Origin: Apostichopus japonicus
Lineage: Eukaryota > Echinodermata > Holothuroidea > Aspidochirotida > Stichopodidae
Length of the DNA: 64,000 nt
Assembly (NCBI RefSeq): GCF_037975245.1
Contig: NC_092570.1
Coordinates: 18,613,418 to 18,677,417 of the forward strand
Direction: 5' to 3'
Part shown: positions 51,587 through 63,462 of the stretch, piece by piece
Position numbering within the stretch: position 1 is the stretch's first letter
Layout: each line of letters starts with the position of its first letter
Notes under the pieces: model-generated
Databases searched by the model: none
The model's input: the letters and a program-made list of their open reading frames with translations, nothing else
What the model was told of the DNA's origin: nothing
Made by a program: the position numbers and the translations under genes

Positions 51587-54500
51587 TTGCTTACAATTAG
51601 TTAAAAACAAAAATGATTTGCAGAGGATGGTGACAACATGTGGTTAATATTGCTTGTACAGATGTTTCAGTCAGTAGAACATGTACATATTAAACATAAT
51701 GTGACATTAGTCTTGTCATGTTTAATGAGCCCCCTGCTTAGATTGAACTCTTGACTTTCCCTTAATTGTTTTACTGATTGGAAAATCAAGGATATATATA
51801 TATATATGTCCAAAATATCTCTCTTGAGATTACAGTATTATGGACTGTACTACAGTGGATAAATGTCTGCCAATTATGTTCATAGTAGCAAAACATCACT
51901 TTGGTTTCATTTGATGTTAGGTTTACCTGTGTTGTTGTAATGCAGTGATTTCACTTAAATTGTTTGGTGAAACTTATACACATTAATCCAATCTTCCAAC
52001 CTCTTTATATACTTAAGCAATTTTGGGCTTTTGTAATCTGAATTTTGTATAAACCTGCAAAGTCAGGGTATAACAAGCATGGCATGATCTGTCTATTCAA
52101 TTTTTATCTTAAACATTTGTGAGTGGGGGTTGGTATCATCAGCATACCAAATGCGATCATTGAGTCTTGTCAGTGAAAATCATAGTTTCGCATTCATTAC
52201 TGCCTTAGACTCCGCCAGTTGGCTAAGTTGTATTCCTAAATGCAAGATTTCAATCACCACCACTTTTTGTCTCTGAATTTTTTTGGTCAATCCTTTTTTT
52301 TTCTTTGTGGCTATTTTAGTAGTCTGCCACCAATAGCATAAATTTAAACCAGGGGGTGATTCTAAATAGGCGGGACTAAAATCGGCGTCCCTATATGTCT
52401 ATCTGTTAATATCCACTTGCAGTTGAGTTTACTGAAGCATGAAGTACCCTCAAGTTGGTGTCCTTCAGTAATCATTAATCGAGGAGTGAACAAAAGAAGT
52501 GGGGGGAAAAAAACAACTTCTGGAAGGGTCAAAGGTGACATTCTTTATAAATTTCTCACGTTGTGCTAAAAATATAGATTGTATAATTGGTCTGTTTCAA
52601 ATAAAGCCTAATCCTTGACTGGATACGATGGCATGCTTCTTTTTCAAGACCCTGCGCAGCTTTTGCTTTTAGTAGTGGTGTCAAGTTGAGTTCAGACCAA
52701 ACGGGTTTCATGGAAACGAGTATCGGTGACAAAATAAGCAAAAGAGAGACAATAGAGAGTGGTTGTGACTGACGTCACGGTCGTCACCATGGCATAGGTT
52801 GGTTTCATTTATGTATTAAAGCTGGAAATGGACAGGAAATCAAACTTACTGTTACGATTTCTATGGTGAGAGTGATATCATTCACTGGGACCTGTATGTA
52901 CAGATTGCTTTCCAAAAACTGATAAATTACAGGGCAGTTATGTAAAGAACATTGTACTGCTAGCTTACTGTATAACATTCTGTAGGACCATATATTGTCT
53001 AGCTGCTTTGGTAGGAGGGTGGAGGAGGGAGGGTGAGGGGGGAAGGGAGTGAGGGGGGAAGGGGGAAGGAATGTTTTTTAAACGTATTTAGTTCATCTTT
53101 AGACGCATGTTAAACTTTAGGTTCAATCACTTCCAAAATCCTTTTAAAATGTTAAGTCTTTAACTGGATAATCTCCCGGGCATGAACTTACCGTCAGGTA
53201 AGAGTCAGGTGTTATTTTATTGTAGCTTTCATTCTGTATTATTTGTAACAGCTGCTTTTATTAATCATCTAGGCTAGATTTGCCAAATGTTCAGTCCAGA
53301 TCACATTTGTAATTTTAATCAGATTTCACCAAATCTTTAGCATGGTTAAAAATGACTGAGGTAATATCAAAAACAAGTTTTCTTAGATACTGTAAAACAA
53401 AAGTTATTTTCAGACATTGAAGTGGCTGGGTTACAATAAATTAGTCCATTGAACATGTCAACGAGGAGAAGTAATATTTTGCACTGACAGTAAGATACTT
53501 ATAAACATTCCTGGGACGTGACCATATGTTTGATTTTCTAGCATATTGGAGCAGTTAATGATGATCCCCGTCCCACCAAGCAAGATGGGTCGAGTTTACG
53601 ACAGGAGTCGTAGAAACGATAAATTCCCGTTTACTTGCATGGATATATTGATGAGAATCGCATCGTTTGAATAACTTTCGGAAAAATAGAAATCACAAAT
53701 CTAGCTACTACTAATCCAGTTTTTATAGATACTGTCATAAGTTGATGATGGTTTTCTTGCATAAAGGCAGGTGTTTTAACATTTCTAACATTACCCTGTT
53801 GTCAAAATGACTAAAAACATTCAACACGGACATGTTAACTCTCATTTTGGAAATCTGTTTATATTTTCCCGTCAAATCGATAGGAAACAAAAGGACAAAT
53901 TAAATAAGAAGAAAACCAAAACTAAGTCAATTCTCAACCTTAACAATGATGGCGAGCTCATACCTGTCTTCCTAAAATCCTCTTCAGAGCTCTTTGTCGT
54001 CGAAGTATCTAACTCCTTTCTTATTTTGTAAAATACCATCGTAAAACCAAGTTGTTTTTTTTCCGCCCGCACGAATTCAACAGGGACCGTGTAATCTGCC
54101 TCGGAGAAATGTTCAGGTCCCTCGAGATACCAGTGCTCTTTTCCATCCCTCTGAGTGGATCAAGAATGATCGACGTAAAAAAGAAAAGGAAAGAAGCAAA
54201 AAAAGGCCTTTTCTTATCTTTCTCAATTAAGATGATCGCAAAGGCAGAATAGACATTGCCTTTAATAGCAGACAATAGTAAACACATTTTGTCTTGTAAC
54301 ATTTTCAGAGTTTTTTTTTGTATAGATATAATGGTTAGGGGGAAAAGAAAAAAAAAATGAGGCAACTATATGTTTGTGATTTAAAAGTCAACAGTGGTTT
54401 CTTGAGGAAACTGGAAAATAAAAGAAGAAAAAGGACATTGGTAGATAAAGTAGATTAAGGAGATCGTAAAAGATAATGTGTAAGAATTACAAAAGCTTAT

Positions 54501-55582
54501 AAAAGAAAATGGAAAAAAGAAACAAAAAATCTGTGTGATTGTTTAAGGTATAATTTAGTTTAGAATTTTAGTTGAAACTTTTTTTTTGTAAGGGAGATTT
54601 TTGCATAAGGAAGTAACTTAATATTTTGAAAGCTGTGAAGTTATAATCTCTTTATGTGTAAAGTTAACTTTGAAGGAGACAAAACAGGCCAGAGCACAGA
54701 GCACAGAGCACCATGAATTGGGAGAAATAATCCTTCACAGTAGTCAACACGCATAGTTATGAAAACCAACTATTGCATAATTTCACAGCGCATTGCAGAA
54801 ATGTGTGTTTCATAATACCTATTTTTTTTTAAGGTATTAATATAGCCACTGCAGCTAGTGTCAGTGCGTATAAAGTATGCTTTGCATACGAGACAGTCAC
54901 CATATAGTGTAGCCAGCCAGCACCGTGGTGTACAAGGACAACTAACAAATAAAACCACAATTGATTGAAGTTTTGGTTTTAATTCCAAGCATGTCTACAG
55001 TTATATACAGTAGTAACCATGGGATTTCTTTTGTAACTTTCACAGCACAGTCAGGAATTCTTTTCATTTTCAGACCTATTGTTTGTTTTGGCATCAGAGT
55101 GCAAGACAATGGAGGTGTGCCTATATATATATACATATATATATGTATATGTAGCTATATATATATGTATATATATTACCATTAAATAAAACATCTTACA
55201 TAAAAGGGAACCAAAATTGTAAGGGTAGAATTGCTTTGAATTGCCAAACAAAAAACCCAAGCCCAAAAAGCCTTGAATGGTATTGCTTCCCACGCCTCAT
55301 ATGTTGTGTTTTGTGTTGTTTTGTCTCCATATTATATGCTGCCAGTTCTACCCAATTATTGCTACACTGCAGTAGTACATCAATCAGTAGCAGTCACAAC
55401 ACTACGTACGTTGCCATCTCTTCTCAGTCAGTGTGTCTCTCCGTATGTGTGTGTGTGTGTGTACAGATCTTTCCCTCTTGTTGACTTTCTCTATTTTTTT
55501 GTTTGTTTGTTTGTTTTCTACTTTTGACGAGTTTTCACTTCATATATATATATAAATATATATATAGAGATATATATTTTTT
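51587..55582. other. Non-coding stretch upstream of the MBNL coding exon
   Basis: A purine-rich tract (GAGGGAGGGTGAGGGGGGAA type) lies at about 53010-53070, and AT repeats at 51791-51806 and 55122-55175. GTGT and GTTT repeats (about 55445-55462 and 55500-55515) precede the MBNL exon. Overlapping short frames on both strands at 53.8-54.4 kb show no domain. Confidence 0.5.
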
Positions 55583-55614
55583 TTTCTTTCTTTGGCTTCT
55601 GTTTCTTCCTGTAG
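55575..55614 (+). other. Likely splice acceptor of the MBNL first coding exon
   Basis: A long T/C tract (TTTTTTTTTCTTTCTTTGG, then CTTCTGTTTCTTCC) ends in TGTAG, with AG at 55613-55614. It is the strongest 3' splice site shape upstream of the MBNL start codon. A weaker alternative is TTTTCCTCAG at 56372-56381. Confidence 0.5.
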
Positions 55615-56477
55615 GATACATGCCTGCTCTGCTAGTTTTCACCACGAGAACTCCGCCACACACTGTTTAGATAGAAAAAGAAAACAAAAATTTTAAAAAG
55701 AAAATTATTCAAAAGTTTATATTTTAAAAAAAAGAGAAAAGAAAAGAAAGTCAGAACAAAGTCTGTTCCGTGCTGGGCTTTTTTATTTAGGATGGTCTGC
55801 ACATTTTTCCTTTTTCGCAACGGATTTTCAGCTGCTGATTGCATAAAAGCTTATACCCTTTGCTTTCAAAACCAACCAGCCCTACTGCTGGCTTCAAGAT
55901 TATCGATACCTTATAGAGAACGACAACATGACGTTGGATTTTAACCGCCGCAGCAGTCCATGGATATAGCAGCTGATACTTTGACGTAACACAAAACACA
56001 AAAAATTGGAGATATTTTCTTACTGCCAAAGCTGGAGAATTCAAAACCACCTTGTTTTAAATGCCCTTCTCTTTCACTCTCAACTGAGTTTTGTTGTCCA
56101 TCTTTTCGCCGCCAACACCTTTGCTGCCAACTTACGTGATATCTCTTCTGCCTATCTAGCCTCTCATGTTAGATTCTTTCTGCGTCGTATACTCATACCG
56201 CTTAATTTTTACGACAAAAAGCCGATTCGTGAGAAGATCGATGCACAATTTTTAAAGATCCTCATGAGAGGCGGCATCGAACTTTAAAAGATCTTCCCTC
56301 CCCCCACCCCCGTCCCATCGAACCCCTCGAAAAAGAAAAGGGGATCGCTTCAAAAAACCAGAGAGAACAGATTTTCCTCAGGAGACTGGCTAGAACATCT
56401 CCCCTCTTTGTTGTTTCACACCTTCTGCTGCTCACTCATTTGAAAGAGGGGTATCCCTTCTAAACTTGACCGCAAGT
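55615..56477 (+). other. Probable MBNL 5' untranslated region
   Basis: If the acceptor at 55614 is used, 863 bases of leader precede the start codon in the same exon. The leader has several short upstream ORFs, including a 16-codon one (55620-55670) and a 13-codon one (55928-55969). A 93-codon frame without a usable initial ATG runs at 56006-56287. By my count the leader has about twenty YGCY motifs (TGCT, TGCC, CGCT or CGCC). MBNL proteins bind YGCY. Vertebrate MBNL1 is known to regulate splicing of its own first coding exon, so these motifs are a plausible site of autoregulation. The 55.9-56.3 kb part is less AT-rich than its surroundings and may be conserved. Confidence 0.5.
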
Positions 56478-56636
56478 ATGGCTGTTCGTGATAAAGAATG
56501 GCTGACTCTGGAGGCTTGTCGTGAATTTCAGCGCGGAACTTGCTCGAGAACCGAACAAGAATGTAAATATGCCCACCCGTCCAATTCGGTTGTCGTGGAA
56601 AATGGCCGAGTGATAGCTTGCTATGATTCCATGAAG
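56478..56636 (+). CDS. MBNL: Muscleblind-like splicing regulator, first coding exon (partial gene)
   Basis: The exon encodes 53 residues, starting [18 protein letters not shown] and ending ACYDSMK. It contains the complete first CCCH zinc finger: C14, C22, C29 and H33, spaced C-x7-C-x6-C-x3-H, exactly as in muscleblind proteins. C48 is the first ligand of the second finger, whose remaining ligands must lie in the next exon. Muscleblind proteins bind YGCY motifs in pre-mRNA and control alternative splicing, and they also act in mRNA localisation and decay. The start ATG is in good context (A at -3, G at +4). Vertebrate MBNL1 has a few more residues (an SVTPI-type insert) before the conserved tryptophan. 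The exon ends AAG|GTAAGT, a near-consensus donor at 56637, with no split codon. The second-finger exon is not found up to 64000. Paralogue assignment is not possible; invertebrates usually have one gene. Confidence 0.96.
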
Positions 56637-57532
56637 GTAAGTTGTCGAGAGAATGCGTTCATCATCAAACCTTCCCCCCTCCCCCCCTCACGCCCACCCC
56701 AGCTGGTAACTTCTCAAAAATTCCCACCAACAGTATAACCCTCCCGATCTTTCTGCTTGAATTTTTAACCCTGCATGCGCTACAGTTTATTATGCCATTT
56801 GCACTGCATCTAAATCTAATATCGTTTTAATTAACTCTCTCACAGAAACCACCAGCTTTTTTTTGCAGCATGAGAAAGATGGATCTTTTTTCTTTATGTC
56901 TGTTTTTTTTTAGATTAATTTTTTTTCCACGAATTGTATGTTGTTGACCTGTGAGATAAGTTGGATTTCCTTTCCCCTTCTTGTTTTTTCCTGTTCTTTT
57001 ACATCGTCGTCGTTGTTTGGTTTCACTTCGTTGTTTGTTGTTTAGATTTGTGGTATGTGTTTAACACGGTATCGGCTAACAACGTACATTTAAATTTGTA
57101 TTTAAAAAAATGTAACTATTATTAGCCACAGTTAAAGCTGACTACTTTTTTGTACGCTATGTTTGTAAACCCAGATCACTTGTTTATGATTTGAAAAAGC
57201 AAAGGAAAAAAAAAGTACCGAGGGTTAAATTTTGCAACCAGGGTATGGGACAGGAGGTTTGTTTGTTCTCGTTGTGCATGGGTATTAAAGGACACGTGTA
57301 ATGCATTGGGTTTGGGGTAAATTTATTGTGGACACTTGTTTGCATGGTGTATTGTTGTGGTCGTTCATACTACTGCCAGCAAATGAAACAAGATGTGACC
57401 AATCACCCCAAAACAATTCTTACCATTTATGACAAATTATAGTTGTAATAATCAAGTATATAATCAGTGATATATGCTGAGACGACTTTTTCACAGGTGG
57501 TTGTATTGTTAGAGGATGGTGCATGTTGGTTT

Positions 57533-57560
57533 GGGTGGGGGATGGGGTGGGGTGGGGGGG
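57533..57560 (+). other. G-quadruplex motif in the MBNL intron
   Basis: GGGTGGGGGATGGGGTGGGG followed by T and seven G gives at least five G runs with loops of one to three bases on the sense strand. It could therefore form in the pre-mRNA as well as in DNA. Confidence 0.6.
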
Positions 57561-58769
57561 CAAGAGAGGGCCAGAGATGCGGTTACCACCACATCCAAAA
57601 ATATATGCGTATATATGTCACGTTGGTTTGCTATAGTTTTATTGGAGATGCATGCAAGAACTGCATCATTTTGAATAAAAGCTTGGCATTTTTCTTTTGT
57701 CCTTTTTTGGTAAGTTCGTAGCTAATCCAATTTACAAAACATTAATAAATAATTCCAACAACTAAACAGCTTAACAATTAAATCTGTCACAAGTCTTAGT
57801 GTAGCTTATAATATGTACTGTCATTTGCAAAAGAAAAGTAATTGGCAAACCTATCCTAACTCTGCAGATGCCTGGCGTTACTTTTGAACAGGTCTGTGAT
57901 TTGTAAATATACTAATATGTAACGACTATATCAGAAAAGAAAATTAGTACAAAATATGAAGAAAAAGGTTCAAAAATCGTGGTCAACTTCAAAGACTGCA
58001 GTAAGGTGGAGGCCACAACTTATTGGGAGAAATTGATTTATGATTTCCAAGTCTAAAATCTTTAACTAGACCAAAACTGCAAAGAAACTTGAAAGTACGA
58101 AAGAAACAAGAAGGCCGCTTTCTAGTATCACACTGTGTATGCTTGGTGTTAATACATTAATACTTTATGCAGACTTTCTACACATCAGTGGAAACTTGAA
58201 AGGTAATTAATTTGGAATATTATATCCATTGCAAAATTAAAGAACAAAGTCCTAGCTAGCTTGGGTTAATTTTTAATGGAATAAATGCTTGTAATCATTA
58301 ATTGAATTTGTGTAAAAGAAAGTAGCAGTAACTATTAGCAACCCAGAAATCCACAACTGAATGAAAGGCATATTATAACAGTTTCCAGTTTCCGATGAAG
58401 TTTTTTCAGTAATAGTTGTACTGATCATGCATCATGCCTAGTCTCCCCTCCTTGATAATTATGTACCCATTATGAATACTTGTAGAGAGGGGGGGGGGGG
58501 GAGAGGTGGAGAGAGTGATACAGAGATAAAGAAGACAGATGAATATAGTTTTAGGGATCATAGTGAGCCTTACCCTGTTTAATAAAAGAAAAACATGGCA
58601 TGTCTTTTTACACACTAACTGCAGTGAAATATCTAGTTGTGTGGCAGCTTGTATGGGACATTTTTCTTTTTGTTTGATCACAGATACGTGTATTGCATGC
58701 TTTTGTCTATAATCTCAACAATAACTGTATAGTGTTGTTATACTTGGTGTCCACTTATAATGGTATGTG

Positions 58770-58856
58770 TATATCTATATATATCTATCTATCTATATAT
58801 ATATATCTATTTATATATAGATATAGATATACATATATATTTATATATATGTAACC
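58770..58856. repeat. TA / TATC simple repeat
   Basis: About 87 bp of interleaved TATA, TATC and GATA units. Related AT tracts lie at 55122-55175, 55541-55578 and 60203-60221. Confidence 0.85.
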
Positions 58857-59089
58857 TTTATTGGGATTGTGTAAATATTGCATGTACTTGTGTATTTAAT
58901 ATTGTTCTAGTAATTTATTTATTCTAATATCAAGTGGTTTCCCTGTGTTTTAAGAAGAGTTTTAAGGTTGTCCCATGTGCATTGTTCCCTCTCCCTTCCC
59001 AGCCCTCCCCTTCTCATCTTTTATGGAAATGTGGACAATTAAATTAATCCATCATTGTATGTCCCCCTCACTTGATGTCCCCCCCCCCC

Positions 59090-60826
59090 CCCATGGCCCC
59101 CTTACCCATGACATACCTCCCTTTCTCATGGCTTTGAATATTCAGTCACGATCTATGAGAAATGTATCCCTCGATAATTCATGTTTGTAAACTTTGTAAG
59201 TTTGCAAAAACATATTTTCTTTTGATGTATATATCTTAAGATGTCTAATAATCATGATGTAGATTCATTGCTTTTATGTGAGTCCTTGGGTTCTCATGAT
59301 TCACTCGTTAATTTGCATACAGTGTGTGTTTTATCGTTGCTGATGGAGCAACTGAATATTGTATTGTAAAGCCTGAGCTCTTACACCGTCGGTTGTAAGA
59401 GTGATATTAGCTGTGTATTATGGATTATCTGTATGGTCATGTCATCTTATTCTAAGCATATGTATGTATGGTAACATAATGATCTTTAGCTTTGTCAGGA
59501 TGGAGATGACAGTGATATTCCGGTTGTTGTGGAAGCGGATAGCTAATTACAAAATGCTGGTTATCCTCTGCACGGATCCTTAGAGGTCAAAACCTCATAG
59601 CAATTTGTATGACGTTGATACAAATTTTTAAAATTTGGTGGTATTTTGTCAATTATGTATCTGGCAACAACAAAGTGAATGATGTCATCATAGCAAATCA
59701 GCTGAAAATGCATAATTGTGTTATTTTTCTTTGAAATATTTCTAATACTTATTTTATGAAATTTGATGAAATTTTTCTAGAACCAGATCCAGTTGGAAAG
59801 CTAAACAAACATTCCAAATGTGATCAGGTTTCAAAGGGTTAAATCAACAGGAAGGTTATAATAGGAAAGAAAAGCTTTTGTATAGTGTTTGCAATGATGT
59901 CATCAAAGCAAACCACCTTACATGACTCATTGGGGTGGGGGGGGGGGAAGGTTGGAGTAAGGAGGGTTTAAAGCAAGCCAAAATAAGTTACATTCAATCA
60001 GCCATATCTCTATAAAAGCAAATTGGGAAGGGATCCTGTACTGACAGTGTACAATATATTTCTTTTCCATTTATAAGTGTCCCATTTCCTGCTACCTGTA
60101 TATATCCCTTTACATTGATAATGTTAATGTTTCAGCGCAATTAACCCCTTTTGGCAACTTCCGTGATTGAGGACTGGAGGAGGGACATCCTCCAAGAGAG
60201 TTATATATATATATATATATCATTTGGTTGTTGAGCTATGCAAACTCCAGTAGAAGGGGTGGGTGTTCTACTTCGGAGTAATATAAACTCATTAAAATCA
60301 GTTTTAGCATCCTCTATCTGCCAATTCTGTACCATTATGGATTAGCCAGGCTTTTTTTTTTTGTATAAGGGTGAGCCTTGACTTGGGGTGACCTAATAGT
60401 GAAGAATTTTAACTGTGTCGACCAAAGTATCGTTGCGGACAACCGGGCACCTTAACACTTTAAAATTGGACTTCGTCTGGAAGCCCTAAAGCATTTATTT
60501 GTTTACATTTTCCTTGCCCTTGACACTGATGTTAAGTTGCAGGACTGCACTCTGGTCCATTTGGGTAAACAAGGTGTATTCCATGGGTCGTTAAAGTTGG
60601 CTCTCTGCTCTAGATATCTCACTTGAAGAGGAAATGAAAATCAGTGTTTTAAACTGTGTGAAACAGTTGTACTACTGGTTATAGGTTTCAAGATGAGTTT
60701 GAAATTATATGGATCTGAAATTTATGGGTTTTTATAAGTTGGGAAAGGGGGGGGGGGACAGAGGGGGATGGGATGCCAACAGACGTGAGAGAATACTACT
60801 ATCAATGGGCCGCAATGTTGCAATTG
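59090..60826. other. Intronic stretch, nothing recognised
   Basis: It has C and G homopolymers (about 59080, 59936 and 60748) and otherwise ordinary AT-rich sequence. The phrase AATGATGTCATCA(T/A)(A/)GCAAA-like recurs near 59680 and 59892, which may mark an old duplication. Confidence 0.5.
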
Positions 60827-61884
60827 ACACATTGTGATATCTATGCAATGATCAGTCAGTTATATCCTGTTTGTATTTAATATGTATCGTAGGTTAATCT
60901 GTCATTCCTGAACACACATACATAGCCATGCCTCACATGCGATAACTATGCAACGATCAGTCAGTTATATCCTGTTTGTATATGTATTTTAGGTTAATCT
61001 GTCATTCCTGAACACACATACATAGCCATGCCACACATTGTGATATCTATGCAATGATCAGTCAGTTATATCCTGTTTGTATTTAATATGTATCGTAGGT
61101 TAATCTGTCATTCCTGAAGACACATACATTGCCATGCCACACATGCGATATCTATACAACGATCAGTCAGTTATATCCTGTTTGTATTTAATATATATCG
61201 TAGGTTAATCTGTCATTCCTGAAGACATACATAGCCATGCCACACATTGTGATATCTATGCAATGATCAGTCAGTTATATCCTGTTTGTATTTAATATGT
61301 ATCGTAGGTTAATCTGTCATTCCTGAAGACACATACATTGCCATGCCACACATGCGATATCTATACAACGATCAGTCAGTTATATCCTGTTTGTATTTAA
61401 TATGAATTTTAGGTTAATATGTCATTCCTGAAGACACATACATAGCCGTGCCTCACATGCGATATCTATACAACGATCAGTCAGTTATATCCTGTTTGTA
61501 TTTAATATGTATTTTAGGTTAATCTGTCATTCCTAAAGACACATACATAGCCATGCCACACATAGCCATGCCACACATGTGATATCTATGCAACGATCAG
61601 TCAGTTATATCCTGTTTGTATTTAATATGTATTTTAGGTTAATCTGTCATTCCTGAAGACACATACATAGCTATACCACACATGGGATATCTATGCAACG
61701 ATCAGTCAGTTATATCCTGTTTGTATTTAATATGTATTTTAGGTTAATCTGTCATTCCTGAAGACACATACATAGCTGTACCACACATGGGATATCTATG
61801 CAACGATCAGTCAGTTATATCCTGTTTGTATTTAATATGTATTTTAGGTTAATCTGTTATTACCCAAGACACACATACATAGCG
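60827..61884. repeat. 105-bp tandem array, ten copies, with alternating subtypes
   Basis: ATCAGTCAGTTATATCCTG occurs at 60851, 60956, 61057, 61162, 61266, 61371, 61476, 61596, 61701 and 61806, so the period is 105 bp in most steps. One 120-bp step carries a 15-bp internal duplication (ACACATAGCCATGCC) near 61558. Copies 1, 3 and 5 share ATTGTGATATCTATGCAATG. Copies 2, 4 and 6 share ATGCGATA and CAACG. Copy 7 is like copy 6, and copies 8-10 form a third type (ATGTGATATC or ATGGGATATC with GCAACG). The first six copies thus look like three duplications of a 210-bp dimer. The array decays at its right edge (TTACCCAAGACAC). Confidence 0.95.
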
Positions 61885-63337
61885 GTGTCAAATTAGCAGA
61901 TCCCGGTGATTATTTCTCAAAGAAACTGTTGCAAAAACCACCTCTTTAAAATTTGTTTTGCGATGACACTCGTGCAATACTCTTCTAGTAAAACATTTAC
62001 AGGGAGATAATAACTTGATCAAACTTTGTCGAAATTTAGCCGTGCTGCTCTCCATCTTTGATCTCGAAAAAACTGTCAATGGTTAAAGCAAATTCTTCAT
62101 TTTGAGTTTTGTTTGAATTTGGAACATTAAAGTCAACATTTTATGTCAGTGATGAATGATGCCATATATTTTAAAGTAAACCTTTATCTCGTTGGAAGCA
62201 AACATGTATCTCAAACCTTGGGTTTCATTGTTTTAGATATCATTTTTCCATAGCTTTTCCACTGATAGATAACTTAATAATATTACAACATTGAGAGTTG
62301 GCACATATTTTCCCCATAGAAAAGCTAACCTTTTAGATACTAACACAAATGAAACAAAAGCAAAACACAATGATGATGTTTTCAAATTTGTATCCAAACT
62401 AGTGACTTAGAGCCAGAAGTTACATGTGACCCTCTGCATCCCACATTGGAAGACAGACCCCAAGATTTGAGTCTCAAAAAGCTATTTTTTGTCTAACTTG
62501 CCATTACACGAAAAAACGTGACCGGGAAATTATAAACAATGGAAAAAGGGGTTAAGACATTTTCTTTGGCTAAGAGTACATTTCGAAGCAGTGACAGGTT
62601 TACAAACCTGCGTTCATGTACTTTAATACCACATTAGCAGATGCTGGATACATAGCCACTCTATAAGCACACAAAAGTTAGGCACCAGATAATTTGAATG
62701 TTTATCATATGAGCCCAGAATGCAAAAGCAACTGAAATTTACTCACAGCCAGTCAGACCACCTCAGTTGAACAGTAACGTCGCTATGTATATTTGTGTAA
62801 TAATTGTATACATATTCCACCACTGCTGCGGTAACTGAGGCCAAAGTAAATTGACATATTTTATTTTTGCTCGATATCCGGACGTCTTTTATTTACTTAA
62901 ATCTTTTGTAATTTAACCAGTTAGTTGGCCTGAGCTACCGTGAATATAAGTACATCATGAAATGTTGCTGTGGACGTTTTTGACCGTACCATGTCAACAT
63001 CTTGGCAGTCTGGTTAGAGTCTCTTCCGATGGAGATGCCACACGACGGATTTATTAGTGAGATGCTGTGAGAGAAGGTCCCTCTCACAGATGACATTAAC
63101 CTTTTCAACAACATTTAAGGGCGGACGAGAAATAATCGTCCAAGTTGCTCTCCGAAGGTCGTAAATTTTTCCGCCATACGGTCTGAAAACTTTACCCAGT
63201 ATCTCAACTATCTGCAATTTATGGAGATAATGATGACTTCCTTAGTGAAATAAATGAGAGGAAGAAAAAGATATGGTCCATGATTACATCTGCTCTGGAG
63301 TAGTTCTCATTAGGTTTCTCCTGCCCCGGGATTCTAC
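61885..63337. other. Intronic stretch, nothing recognised
   Basis: No motif or domain was recognised. Minus-strand frames at 61888-62079 and 63014-63217 look random. The second of these lies in a somewhat CG-richer patch (62990-63200) that could be a regulatory block. Confidence 0.45.
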
Positions 63338-63462
63338 GCGCAAGTTTTGGATGTACGGTTTATAGTACCGATTGAACTAAGTATGGACGACTTCTCAAAG
63401 CGCAAGTTTTGGATGTACGGTTTTATAGTACCGATTGAGCTATGTATGGATGACTTCTGAAA
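63338..63462. repeat. 62-bp tandem duplication
   Basis: GCGCAAGTTTTGGATGTACG begins at 63338 and again at 63400. Both copies continue through TAGTACCGATTGA and ATGGA(C/T)GACTTCT with only a few differences. Confidence 0.9.

Noticed and set aside
56006-56287. 93-codon frame in the MBNL leader as a separate gene
   Set aside because: It has no ATG near its start (it opens with TTG), lies inside the probable leader and matches no known protein. It is kept only as a finding on the leader.
60827-61884. CRISPR or other spacer-repeat system
   Set aside because: Whole 105-bp units are repeated with little variation. There are no short repeats separating unrelated spacers.
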